A DNA stretch of 6,929 bases from an uncultured Novosphingobium sp. GTDB lineage: Bacteria; Pseudomonadota; Alphaproteobacteria; Sphingomonadales; Sphingomonadaceae. The number at the start of each line of letters is the position of its first letter. Position 1 is the stretch's first letter. A program made the translations under genes and the position numbers. This document shows positions 1 to 5,762 of the stretch, piece after piece. The notes below the pieces were generated by a model. That model saw only the letters and a list, made by a program, of their open reading frames with translations. It was not told the DNA's origin and ran no database searches. The stretch is from positions 1 to 6,929 of the forward strand of contig CALCQB010000334.1 of NCBI GenBank assembly GCA_937897535.1. The letters are read 5' to 3'.

Positions 1-228
1 GCTCGTCACGCTCGTGAGGCGCGCGCCGGTGAGACCGCTAAACGTCCCGCGCAGGCTCGCCGCTTTCGAGCGCTGGTTGTCCACGCCGGGCTGGTTGCTG
101 TAGGTGAGGCGGCCGTTGTTATTGAGCGCGAATTCGTCGAAGCCGTTGTGTTGATCGCTGTAGAGCAGCGCCGCGTCCCAGCGCCAGAGCGGCGAGAGGT
201 TCGCGGTGAAACGGAGCCGGGCAGAGAA
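1..228 (-). pseudogene. TonB-dependent receptor fragment (beta-barrel strands), open at the window edge
   Basis: Translating the minus strand in the frame with codon boundaries at multiples of three gives about 75 residues typical of sphingomonad TonB-dependent receptors: SPLWRWDAALLYSDQHNGFD, then FALNNNGRLTYSNQPG, then RSKAASLRGTFSGLTGARLT. Alternating aromatic/polar strands and the YSDQ-NGFDEFAL-NNG pattern are common barrel features of that outer-membrane family, which imports siderophores or other large substrates. There is no signal peptide, TonB box or plug domain, because the preceding residues in the same frame are relaxase, not receptor. The right boundary is approximate: residues around ARDEFSARLRF (roughly 200-240) could belong to either side. 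No stop occurs before the left edge, so the C-terminal barrel may continue outside. Family assignment is by recognition of the barrel motifs. It is a headless piece and cannot be exported as it stands. Confidence 0.72.
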
Positions 229-890
229 TTCGTCGCGGGCGTTGGTGTCGCGGTTCTGTTGACCGCGTTCCGAGGCGATGTCCTTGCGTTCCAGCGCGCT
301 CGCCGTCGGCCCCAGATGCACCCCTGGTTCGCGATCCGAACCCTGCTCCGAAAGCGACAGGTGCGAGACCTGCGGAGCGTCCGGACCAAGGTGCCGGCGC
401 AGGTGTTCATTCTGGATTTCCGCCCAAGCCGAGCGCCATTCCCGCACCGCTTTTGGGCTCCACCACTCCGCCGGCTTTTTGCCGAAACCGGCCGGCCCAA
501 CCGACCGCGTGGTGACCAGGATGTGGGCGTGAAAATTACGCTCATCACCTTCCTTTCCGGGACGGTGCATCGCTACGTCGGCGACCATCCCGCGCGCCAC
601 CAGTTGCTCTGACACAAAGGCCTCAACCAGAGCCCGGCGCTGGGCGAAATCCAGCTCATGCGGCAGCGACACCAAGAGCTCCCTCGCGGGCACGGCGTCC
701 TTGCGCTTCTCGGCGTCCTCAGCGGCGTTCCATAGGGTCTGCCGATCACCGAACGCCGCCGGCGCATCGGCCGGCGCCATGATCGCCGCGAACTCGATGT
801 CGCCCTTCGATCCGAAGTCGAACTCCATCGCCAGGCGCTCGTCGATGAGCCGGTCTCCGGAGCGATAGGCGGCGGCCGCCACGGCGGAGA
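229..890 (-). pseudogene. MobA/MobL-family relaxase, internal fragment
   Basis: About 220 residues in one open frame match the MobA/MobL conjugative relaxase family, the nickases that start plasmid or ICE transfer at oriT. In order: SAVAAAAYRSGDRLID (about 841-888), the usual 'AVAAAAYR' block with the Tyr expected in the active site; an LWNAAEDAEKRKDA block (about 690-740); VARGMVADVAMH (about 565-600); the metal-binding FHAHILVTTR block (His codons 529-531 and 523-525), then GPAGFGKKPAEWWSP; and finally LGPTASALERKDIASERG near 260-315. Missing are the family's N-terminal stretch (the start through the 'SRS.GRS' region) and everything after the nuclease core. The frame stays open upstream to 1008 without a plausible start or ribosome site, and runs without a stop into receptor sequence on the left. 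It is therefore a broken, presumably inactive remnant of a mobile element. The family call is firm, the edges approximate. Confidence 0.85.
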
Positions 891-957
891 TCCAGGAAAG
901 AATCTGCTGCCGTTCCCCTGCGGTGGGCTGGGACTTCTTTTTCGGCGGCGGCAATCG
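889..957 (-). pseudogene. Possible cytochrome c tail fragment (about 23 residues)
   Basis: Between the transporter piece and the relaxase piece lie about 70 bases that fit neither. In the relaxase frame they read LPPPKKKSQPTAGERQQILSW. The pattern 'M/L-PPP-K/E..QPT..ER..I..WI' resembles the end of the small c-type cytochrome domains (Met-Pro-Pro heme-ligand region and final helix) found in planctomycete-type proteins and related secreted cytochromes. No CxxCH heme site is present, because the piece is too short. If the reading is right this is a fifth donor gene. The alternative is linker DNA of unknown origin. The assignment rests on about 20 residues and is tentative. Confidence 0.3.
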
Positions 958-1243
958 CGGCCTTGCGGATCGTCTCCCCCAGCAACACAGCAGCGAGATA
1001 GAGCGCAATCACTGGCGCGATGAAACTAAGCCCGATGGCCTCGGCCAGCGGTAATTTGGTGAGCGACCAAAAGAAACTGACCGCCATCACCGACACGACG
1101 ATGCTGCGCCACAGAAGAATTTTTAGCAGATGCACTGGCGGCCATTTCTGCCGCGTGCCAACGAACAAAACGCCCATCAACAATGCGCCAACGCAGTTGC
1201 GCCACATCACCGCATTATATGCACCGATGGAGAGCGCCAGATC
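950..1243 (-). pseudogene. EamA/DMT-family transporter fragment
   Basis: Directly after the pccB piece, in the same frame, come about 95-98 residues of an inner-membrane drug/metabolite (EamA/RhaT-type) transporter. Diagnostic strings are DLALSIGAYNAVMWRNCVGA, FFWSLTKLPLAEAIGLSF, IAPVIALYLAAVLLGET and IRKAAIA. The pattern 'LPLAEA..L.F..P......LLGE' marks the fourth/fifth helix region of one EamA repeat. Three strongly hydrophobic segments are visible (about 1160-1220, 1070-1125 and 975-1040). A full protein has ten helices and about 290-300 residues, so only part of the first repeat remains. The frame then continues about 67 residues into out-of-frame relaxase sequence and stops at 746-748. 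The frame running from the pccB start would thus give a 282-residue hybrid protein with a soluble head and three membrane helices. Transport function is not plausible. Confidence 0.72.
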
Positions 1244-1594
1244 CTTCATCGCCGCGTCCATCACCTTGCAGATTTTCATCGCGTGGCGTTCGCTGACCGC
1301 GCCGCCGAACACGGTGAAATCCTGGCTGTAGACATAGACCAGCCGGCCGTTGATCGTGCCGCTGCCGGTCACTACCCCGTCGCCCGGGATCACCGTATCG
1401 GGCATCCCGAAGTCGGTGCAGTTGTGCTCGACATACATGTCGGTCTCTTCGAAGCTGCCTTCGTCGAGCAGGATCGAAAGCCGCTCACGCGCGGTCAGCT
1501 TACCCTTGGCATGCTGCGCGTCGATCCGCTTCTGCCCACCCCCGGCACGGGCAGCGGCGCGGCGGCGTTCCATTTCGGCGATATTTGCGGACAT
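1244..1594 (-). pseudogene. pccB: Propionyl-CoA carboxylase beta subunit, truncated after residue 117
   Basis: The first 117 residues, starting at ATG 1592-1594 with MSANIAEMERRR, are a textbook PccB N-terminus: GGGQKRIDAQHAKGKLTARE, then RLSILLDEGSFEETD, DFGMPDTVIPGDGVVTGSGT, VYVYSQDFTVFGGAVSERHA and KICKVMDAAMK. The full protein is about 510 residues and forms the carboxyltransferase half of biotin-dependent propionyl-CoA carboxylase, which makes methylmalonyl-CoA from propionyl-CoA. Here the normal continuation after MDAAMK (usually VGAPVIGLNDSGGARIQEG, the CoA/oxyanion region) is replaced by transporter sequence, so the product cannot carboxylate. The start agrees with the family start; the ribosome site is weak (GGGACGGGG about 6-14 bases upstream). 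The intact regulator pccR diverges 110 bp away, the arrangement expected for a native pccB locus. Either the gene was destroyed here and another copy exists elsewhere, or the sequence left of about 1244 does not belong to this chromosome. Confidence 0.9.
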
Positions 1595-1611
1595 TGTGGC
1601 CCCGTCCCGGA

Positions 1612-1692
1612 TTGCGAAGCATCCGGCATGGCGTCACGGAACTGCAATGTCCAATGTGAATTTGCGAAGTTGCGAAGTGCCAGTTTGCAAAG
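1612..1692 (+). promoter_or_regulatory. Four direct TTGCRAAG repeats between pccB and pccR (likely PccR operator)
   Basis: The 110-bp divergent intergenic region has four same-strand copies of TTGCRAAG: 1612-1619, 1662-1669, 1670-1677 (immediately tandem) and 1685-1692. The last contains the perfect palindrome TTTGCAAA (1684-1691). From memory, the published motif for Rhodobacter PccR is paired TTTGCAAA elements upstream of pccB. The elements here match in sequence but their spacing differs (start-to-start 50, 8 and 15 bases). The pccR ribosome site AGAAGGA (1694-1700) follows the last copy directly, so binding there should also control pccR itself. That PccR binds these sites is inferred; the repeats are seen directly. 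Confidence 0.65.
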
Positions 1693-1704
1693 TAGAAGGA
1701 AGCC

Positions 1705-3105
1705 ATGTCCCAGCCCCGCCTGTTCGCCGGAGCCCAGCTTCGCGCCATCCGCACCGAGCGGCGACTCAAGCAGAGCGAGCTTGCCGCCAGCCTGGCGATC
1801 AGTCCGTCCTATCTCTCGCAACTAGAGAATGACGACCGCCCGTTGACCCCGGCGCTGGTCGCGCGGCTGGCCCGGGCCTTTCCGCTCGACTGGCGCGAGA
1901 TCGGCGCGGGGGACGCCGAAACGCGGCTGGCGGCGCTGCGTGAGGCCAACGCTGATCCCTTGTTCCCCGAACCGCTCGACGCCGCGCAGCTCGCCCGCTT
2001 TGCCGAGCAGCAACCGGCCCTGGCCGAACGGTTCATTGCCCTGCACGAAGCCTATCGCCGTTCGGGCCAGCGGCTGGCGATGGTTGACGAGGCGCTGTCG
2101 GCCGAAACCGGTTCGATCGCCCGGCTGCCGTGGGAAGAGGTGCGCGACTGGTTCCATCTGGAGAACAACTACGTCGACAGCCTCGACCGTGCGGCCGAGG
2201 CGCTGGCCGGACGGCTGGGGGTACTCTCACCCGACACGGCGGCGATCGAGACTTACCTGAAAGATGCGCTGTCGATTTCGTTGATCTACTCTGGCCTCCA
2301 GGGCCTGCGCAGTTTCGACGCCGAAATGGGCCACCTGACGGTCGATCCCGGCCAGCCCGCCGAAACCCGCCGGTTCCAGCTCGCGCACCAGCTTGCCGCG
2401 CTGGCGCTCAAGGACGAGATCGCGGCAGTGGTCGAGAACGCGCGGCTCGGCAGCCCGGCGTCGCGGCAACTGCTGTTCGTCGGGCTGTGCAACTATGCCG
2501 CCGGGGCGCTGCTGATGCCCTATCGCCGGTTCCGCGACGAAGCGCGCGGGGTGCGGCACGACATCGACCGGCTGGCGCAATTGTTCGGGACCAGTTTCGA
2601 GCAGACCTGCCACCGGCTCTCCACCCTCCAGCGCGAGGACGCGAAGGGGGTGCCGTTCTTCTTCTGCCGCGTCGACATGGCCGGCAACATCACCAAGCGG
2701 CACTCCGCCACCCGGCTGCAATTCGCCCGGTTCGGCGGGGCCTGTCCATTGTGGATCGTGCACGAGGCGGTCGCGATCCCCGACCGGATCCTGGTCCAGC
2801 TGGCCGAGACGCCCGACGGGGTGCGCTATGTCTCGATGGCCAAGGGGCTGGTCAAGCCGAGCGGTTCCTACCAGCGCGCCCCGCGCCGCTACGCCGTGGC
2901 GCTGGGCTGCGAGGCGGAACACGCCAGCGAATTCGTCTATGCCGACGGGCTCGACCTCAAGGCCGCCCCCGCCGCGACCCGGATCGGGATCAGCTGCCGG
3001 ATCTGCCCCCGCCCCGACTGCGACCAGCGCGCCTTCCCGCCGAGCGACCGCCCGATCAGCGTCGATCCAGACCAGCGCGGCGTGGTGCCGTACCGGGTGG
3101 GGTGA
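1705..3105 (+). CDS. pccR: Short-chain fatty acyl-CoA regulator (ScfR family), PccR-type
   Basis: A cytoplasmic XRE-type transcription factor of 466 residues. In alpha-proteobacteria such ScfR proteins activate or repress propionyl-CoA carboxylase genes according to acyl-CoA. Residues about 9-62 form the HTH (LRAIRTERRLKQSELAASL, ISPSYLSQLEND). The centre (about 185-290) resembles IrrE/ImmA-like folds, but the zinc-protease HExxH is degenerate: the matching stretch is HQLAA, with His228, so no protease activity is expected. The C-terminal DUF2083-like part has the family strings GVPFFFCRVDMAGNI, RFGGACPLWIVHEA and a Cys cluster CRICPRPDC (Cys431, Cys434, Cys439). The ATG at 1705 is preceded by AGAAGGA at good spacing. 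The length is typical and nothing is broken. The divergent partner pccB is truncated, so the gene has lost its local target but keeps its likely operator. The name follows family plus context. Confidence 0.9.
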   Translation: MSQPRLFAGAQLRAIRTERRLKQSELAASLAISPSYLSQLENDDRPLTPALVARLARAFPLDWREIGAGDAETRLAALREANADPLFPEPLDAAQLARFAEQQPALAERFIALHEAYRRSGQRLAMVDEALSAETGSIARLPWEEVRDWFHLENNYVDSLDRAAEALAGRLGVLSPDTAAIETYLKDALSISLIYSGLQGLRSFDAEMGHLTVDPGQPAETRRFQLAHQLAALALKDEIAAVVENARLGSPASRQLLFVGLCNYAAGALLMPYRRFRDEARGVRHDIDRLAQLFGTSFEQTCHRLSTLQREDAKGVPFFFCRVDMAGNITKRHSATRLQFARFGGACPLWIVHEAVAIPDRILVQLAETPDGVRYVSMAKGLVKPSGSYQRAPRRYAVALGCEAEHASEFVYADGLDLKAAPAATRIGISCRICPRPDCDQRAFPPSDRPISVDPDQRGVVPYRVG

Positions 3106-3110
3106 TTCAA

Positions 3111-3265
3111 AAGATCCTTCCCATTTTGCGAAGCCAAATGGGGAGGTGGCAGACGCGGAGCGGCTGACGGAGGGGTAATGATGCCAGCCTCGAAGCCCCT
3201 CCGTCTCGGCTTCGCCGATCCACCTCCCCATTTGCGACCTGCGTCGAAAATGGGAAGGGCCTCTT
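3111..3265. repeat. Nested imperfect inverted repeat between convergent genes (REP/MITE-like)
   Basis: Three perfect paired blocks nest around a loop at about 3176-3195. CCTTCCCATTTT (3116-3127) pairs with AAAATGGGAAGG (3247-3258). AAATGGGGAGGTGG (3136-3149) pairs with CCACCTCCCCATTT (3220-3233). GACGGAGGGG (3166-3175) pairs with CCCCTCCGTC (3196-3205). Each half also folds alone, with CCCATTT and AAATGGG flanking a short loop. The element fills the whole gap between the 3' ends of pccR and the reductase gene and could end transcription from both sides. There is no clear T-run, so a classical intrinsic terminator is not shown. From memory, AAATGGGGAGGTGGCAG-type elements are scattered between genes in Sphingomonadales genomes. 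There is no transposase. Confidence 0.8.
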
Positions 3266-3271
3266 GGACCT

Positions 3272-4288
3272 CTAAACCTTCACGATTCCCAGCCGGATCA
3301 GGTCGCGCGCGGTATCGAGAATGCTCTCCTCGACCGGGCGCGGCACCCAGCCGAGCACTTCGCGGGCATGGGTCGGCGGACTTTCGCGGCGCTTGCCAAG
3401 TTCGCCGATCACCTGGCCGATCACCGGATCGAACCGCGCCGCGATCCGCACCAGCCAGTTGGGCAACCGCAGCTTCGGCACCTTGCGCGCTTGCGGGCCG
3501 AGCCCTTCGCGCAGGATCGCGGCGACTTCGGACAGCATCAGGAACCGCCCCGAGCAGATAAAACGCTCGCCCGCCATGTTCGGCGCGGTCAGGCAGCGGA
3601 CATGCATGTCGGCCACGTCGCGGACATCGACGATCCCGAAGCCGAGATCGGGCAGCCCCGGCATCGAGCCTTCGAGCAGCTTCTTGATCGCTTCCAGCGA
3701 GGTCGAGAAATCGCCCGATTGCAGCGGCCCCAGCACCAGCGAGGGATTGACCGTGCAGTATTCCAGGTCCCCGCCCTCGGCTGCAACCCAATCGCGCGCG
3801 GCACGCTCGGCGATGGTCTTCGACTTGACGTAGGCGTAGGCATCGGGGCTGCTGACATTGGTCCAGTCGGCCTCGGTGAACTGGGTCTGGCTCGGCGGGT
3901 GACCATAGGCGATCGCCGCCATCGAGCTGGTCATCACGATGCGCTTCACCCCCGCCGCCTTGGCCGCCCGCAGCGCGCGCAAGGCCCCGTCGCGGGCCGG
4001 GACGATCAGTTCGTCCTCGTGTTTCGGCTTGTCGGAGGGCAGCGGCGAGGCGACGTGGGCGACGTGGCTGCACCCGGCCATCGCCTCGGCCCAGCCAGCA
4101 TCGCTCATCAGGTCGGCGGCGAAGAATTTGAGCCTGGCGTTGTCGACACCGAGGCTCGCGCGCACCGCGCCTTCCTTCGCGAGATCGCGGATCGAAGTGT
4201 GGACCGTCCAGCCCTCCCCCACCAGCTGGCGGATCAGGAACCCGGCGATATAGCCGCTACCGCCCGAAACGAAGACCGTGCCTGTCAT
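3272..4288 (-). CDS. NAD(P)-dependent extended SDR, dihydroflavonol-4-reductase-like
   Basis: A cytoplasmic Rossmann-fold oxidoreductase of 338 residues, close in pattern to dihydroflavonol-4-reductase/aldehyde-reductase-like extended SDRs. The N-terminal nucleotide loop is VSGGSGYIAG (residues 7-16). The active site shows TSS (about 120-122) and YVKSKTIAE with Tyr153 and Lys157, matching the family's YxxxK. VNPSLVLGP and DVRDVADMHVRCL are further family blocks. The true substrate cannot be read from sequence; such enzymes reduce aldehydes, ketones or sterol/flavonoid-type carbonyls. I chose the ATG at 4286-4288 because GGGGAG lies 7 bases upstream; a GTG 15 bases earlier overlaps that ribosome site and is unlikely. 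The gene lies 56 bp downstream of gor on the same strand, so co-transcription is possible, but a 17-bp palindrome sits between them. Stop TAG at 3272-3274. The gene is complete. Confidence 0.88.
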   Translation of the reverse strand: MTGTVFVSGGSGYIAGFLIRQLVGEGWTVHTSIRDLAKEGAVRASLGVDNARLKFFAADLMSDAGWAEAMAGCSHVAHVASPLPSDKPKHEDELIVPARDGALRALRAAKAAGVKRIVMTSSMAAIAYGHPPSQTQFTEADWTNVSSPDAYAYVKSKTIAERAARDWVAAEGGDLEYCTVNPSLVLGPLQSGDFSTSLEAIKKLLEGSMPGLPDLGFGIVDVRDVADMHVRCLTAPNMAGERFICSGRFLMLSEVAAILREGLGPQARKVPKLRLPNWLVRIAARFDPVIGQVIGELGKRRESPPTHAREVLGWVPRPVEESILDTARDLIRLGIVKV

Positions 4289-4328
4289 GTTGCTTCTCCC
4301 CACAACTTTTGCGGGAGACTAGCGGTTT

Positions 4329-4345
4329 GGTTGCATGGTGCAACC
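4329..4345. promoter_or_regulatory. 17-bp perfect palindrome between gor and the reductase gene
   Basis: GGTTGCA-TGG-TGCAACC is a perfect 7-bp inverted repeat with a 3-base centre. It starts on the last base of the gor stop codon and lies 41 bases before the reductase ATG. No T-run follows, and a 3-base loop is tight for a terminator. It may instead be an operator for a dimeric repressor controlling the reductase gene, or an mRNA hairpin that protects the gor 3' end. The palindrome is certain, the role is not. Confidence 0.4.
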
Positions 4346-5691
4346 TAGCGCATCAGCACCAGTTCTTCGGCCATGCTGGGGTGGAGCGCGACCGTATCGT
4401 CGAACTGCGCCTTGGTGAGGCCAGCCTTGACCGCGATTGCCGCCGCCTGAAGAATTTCCGGGGCGTCCGGGCCGATCATGTGGACACCGAGCACCTGGTC
4501 GGTCTGCGGATCGACCACCAGCTTGTAATAGCCGCGCTCGGCCACCGCGCTGAACATGTTTTGCATCGGCCGGAAGTCCGAGCTGAACACCTTGACGTGG
4601 CCGTGGACCAGCCGCGCCTGCTCTTCAGTCAGCCCGACCGAAGCGATCGGCGGCTGGGTGAACACCGCGCTGGGGATATTGTCATAGGCGGTGGTGCGCG
4701 GGGCATTGCCGAATACGGTATCGGCAAAGGCGTGGCCCTCGCGGATCGCCACCGGGGTCAGCTGGACCCGGTCGGTTACATCGCCCACGGCGTAGATGCT
4801 GGGGCAGCTGGTCGCGTTGTATTCGTCGACCGGAATTTCGCCGTTCGCGCCGAGCGCAATCCCGGCGCTTTCCAGCCCCAACCCGTCGGTCTTGGCCCGG
4901 CGTCCGGTCGCGACCAGCACGACGTCGGCGGGGATCGGATCGCCCTCGCCCGCTTGGACCAGCAGCGAGCCGTCCGCCGCCTTCTCGACCTTGCGGATCG
5001 GGCGATTGAAGCCGAACTCGATCCCGCGGGCCTGGAGCAGCGGCAGCAGCCGGTCGGTCAGATCATGGTCGTACCCGCGCAGGATCTTGTCGCTGCGGTT
5101 GACCACGGTGACCGCGCTGCCGAGCGCGTTGAACACCCCGGCGAATTCCAGCGCGATATAGCCCGCGCCCTGGATCACCACCCGTTTCGGCAGTTCAGGC
5201 AGGTGGAACACCTCGTTCGAAGTGATGCAGTGCTCCACCCCGTCGATTTCCGGCATCACCGGCCAGGCCCCGACCGCGATCAGGATGATCCTGGCGCTGA
5301 TTTCGCGCCCGCTCGCAAGCAGCACCGTGTTGGGCCCCACCACCGTGGCGCGCTCATGAAAATGGTCGACCTTGTTGTTGTCGAGCGTCGAGGTATAGGC
5401 CCGCTCCAGCCGGTCGACGTCACTCGCAACGAAATCGCGCAACTTGGCCCAGTCGAAACGGGTTTCGCCCAGCGTCCAGCCGTAGGTCGGCGCATCGTGC
5501 AGCGAATGGGCAAAGTGGCTGGCATAGACCAGCAGCTTCTTGGGCACGCAGCCCCGGATCACGCAGGTCCCGCCGACGCGGAACTCTTCCGCCACCGCAA
5601 CGCGCGCTCCATGCGAAGCGGCAATTCGGCTGGCGCGAACCCCGCCCGAACCGGCACCGATCACGAACAGGTCATAGTCATAGTCTGTCAT
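4345..5691 (-). CDS. gor: Glutathione-disulfide reductase
   Basis: A cytoplasmic FAD enzyme of 448 residues that reduces oxidised glutathione with NADPH. The FAD loop is VIGAGSGGVRA (residues 10-20). The redox-active disulfide is GGTCVIRGCVPKK, with Cys43 and Cys48; the 'CVIRGC' form is typical of the plant/proteobacterial glutathione reductase group. The second nucleotide loop is QGAGYIALEFAG (about 174-185). Arg199 and Arg205 in NRSDKILRGYD sit six apart, as the two arginines that hold the NADPH 2'-phosphate do in known enzymes, which supports NADPH over NADH. The FAD contact AVGDVTDRVQLTPVAIREG is present. The C-terminal HPSMAEE gives catalytic His437 and Glu442, supplied to the partner subunit of the dimer. 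I start at ATG 5689-5691 (MTDYDYDLF). An upstream GTG (5787) lies inside a repeat arm and adds 32 non-conserved residues. No strong ribosome site is seen. Length is normal. Confidence 0.95.
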   Translation of the reverse strand: MTDYDYDLFVIGAGSGGVRASRIAASHGARVAVAEEFRVGGTCVIRGCVPKKLLVYASHFAHSLHDAPTYGWTLGETRFDWAKLRDFVASDVDRLERAYTSTLDNNKVDHFHERATVVGPNTVLLASGREISARIILIAVGAWPVMPEIDGVEHCITSNEVFHLPELPKRVVIQGAGYIALEFAGVFNALGSAVTVVNRSDKILRGYDHDLTDRLLPLLQARGIEFGFNRPIRKVEKAADGSLLVQAGEGDPIPADVVLVATGRRAKTDGLGLESAGIALGANGEIPVDEYNATSCPSIYAVGDVTDRVQLTPVAIREGHAFADTVFGNAPRTTAYDNIPSAVFTQPPIASVGLTEEQARLVHGHVKVFSSDFRPMQNMFSAVAERGYYKLVVDPQTDQVLGVHMIGPDAPEILQAAAIAVKAGLTKAQFDDTVALHPSMAEELVLMR

Positions 5692-5762
5692 GCCGCGCGA
5701 TATGGGGCGGGTGGGCCGGGTTTGCCAAACGGTTTTGCTGGTCAGTGTGATAGGGCAACTTT

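Noticed and set aside
6..612. Open frames of 154-180 residues on both strands in the first 600 bases
   Set aside because: They are out of frame with the relaxase and receptor peptides, which are recognisable only in the third minus-strand frame.
746..940. C-terminal 67 residues of the pccB-transporter frame as a real domain
   Set aside because: They are the relaxase DNA read in the wrong frame (Arg-rich, no pattern) and end at a chance TGA.
2130..3231. Long open frames in other frames and strands over pccR (345 residues plus strand, 334 residues minus strand)
   Set aside because: Both overlap the well-supported pccR frame, are low-complexity Arg/Pro/Ala/Gly-rich, and lack ribosome sites.
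3106..3271. Classical rho-independent terminator after pccR
   Set aside because: Strong stems exist but no T-run follows on either strand, so I record it as a repeat with possible terminator activity only.
4289..4303. GTG start 15 bases upstream of the reductase ATG
   Set aside because: It would place the start on top of the GGGGAG ribosome site and add five residues (reading MGRSN) before the conserved N-terminus.
3368..4348. 326-residue plus-strand frame over the SDR reductase
   Set aside because: Antisense to a recognised reductase with intact catalytic residues; no domain visible.
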